64,000 nucleotides of DNA from Ostrinia nubilalis (taxonomy: Eukaryota > Arthropoda > Insecta > Lepidoptera > Crambidae). Positions within the stretch are counted from its first letter, which is position 1; every line of letters starts with the position of its first letter. The stretch lies in NCBI RefSeq assembly GCF_963855985.1, contig NC_087106.1, forward strand, positions 665,001 to 729,000, read 5' to 3'. Shown piece after piece: positions 63,146-64,000 of the stretch. Both the position numbers and the translations under genes were made by a program. A model generated the notes under the pieces. That model was not told the DNA's origin. It did no database searches and saw only the letters and a list, made by a program, of their open reading frames with translations.

Positions 63146-64000
63146 GGTAAATAATATTGCGAACCCATTCTTTCGCAGCTTAACATTGTGATGTATTAAA
63201 TACACTTCTCTCCTAGTATACTTATGAATATTATAATAGCAAAATAAATGTGATATAAATATCCTTGAACATTTTACACTGCGTTTCTAGTCCCAAGCTA
63301 ATAATAACAACAATAACACTGGTCAACAAAAAAAATAAAATTGTTTGTTTCCTGTGATTTTTTTTCTGTTTCTATCTCAAATTGACGCATATTTTTTAAA
63401 TATAGCAACAGTTTTTCTCTAACAGCTTTTGTTTTTAAGTTATAGCTATCTACCTTCATTTAATATTTTTACTTGGATTTTTGATTTAATTGGACAAAAA
63501 AATATATTTTGTTGGTGTTTTCGATATTGCTTTGTTATGAAGATGTTTGTGTGCTTAATCCAGATTGCTTCTGCTATGTTTGTGGTAAATAAAATATTTG
63601 AAAAATGTCGAAAACCTCTATCGGATTTCATGAAAACTGCGTAACATGGACACTTTAAAATAAATATTTGAAATTAATTAATCAAGACCACAAATGGGTT
63701 ATTTGTGTTCTGGGAATAGGTAACTTACTTTAGGCCAACAAGGGGGCTCCACAAAATTCCCGTTTCATGTGTATCTGGAAGAGTCGTAACAAACAAAAGC
63801 ATTGGTTACAAAAAATTTGACCAGTGCGGCGTCCCGCACACACAACTTTTTGCTTTTCAGCTAAAGTTGATACAAACTATTTTATAAATATGCCTTTAGT
63901 TAGCCAAGACCGTATCACCGTACTTCCACCACTTTATATTAACCTCGGCATCTTGAAACAGTGTGTGAAGGCGCTTGACAAAAGTAACGAATGTTATAAT
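63146..64000. other. Intron sequence to the right edge
   Basis: AT-rich intron 36 sequence with no exon, RNA gene or clear repeat that I can support. The ABCA gene must resume beyond the window, because no stop codon, second membrane helix or ATP-binding domain has been reached. Confidence 0.5.

Overview
The window looks like nuclear DNA of a moth or butterfly. It is AT-rich, intron-rich and packed with foldback elements, RTE-type LINE fragments, a tRNA-derived SINE and a DIRS retrotransposon. The species call is inference from repeat types; no rRNA, mitochondrial or bacterial gene organisation is present.

Layout. 1-3.3 kb: no gene recognised. 3.4-8.3 kb: an almost complete DIRS tyrosine-recombinase retrotransposon on the minus strand (Gag-like ORF, RT-RNase H ORF, frameshifted recombinase) with inverted terminal repeats and the internal complementary region that defines the group. 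9.4-9.8 kb: a CpG-rich segment followed by a single THAP zinc-finger first exon, possibly broken. 11-12.3 kb: a small tandem duplication and an RTE fragment with a target-site duplication. 12.3 kb to beyond the right edge: one giant plus-strand gene.

The giant gene is the 5' part of an ABC transporter of subfamily A. Exon 1 carries the cytoplasmic LLLWKDY start, exon 2 the first membrane helix. Exons 3-36 encode about 2,290 residues of extracellular or lumenal loop with many N-glycosylation motifs and scattered cysteines. Exon 36 carries a KPLLMGRVLYAPPGPAV motif typical of the region ahead of the second membrane helix. No ATP-binding domain is in the window, so the gene continues to the right. 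The 36 exons sum to 7,017 nt (2,339 codons) and join in a continuous reading frame with GT-AG introns.

The most unusual feature is that nine introns of this gene begin with tandem arrays of degenerate copies of the exon that precedes them. The copies usually include the exon's 3' part and its 5' splice site. They follow exons 4, 9, 13, 17, 19, 23, 30, 33 and 34, with periods from about 120 to 670 bp. Some arrays are dead (a shared frameshift), others keep open frames, one is a two-part higher-order repeat, and one carries an extra exon-like Cys-rich segment found nowhere else in the window. Several are invaded by RTE fragments, a recurrent spacer repeat or a foldback MITE that sits close to splice donors. 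The remaining intron space is mostly palindromic or terminal-inverted-repeat elements, several nested or back to back.
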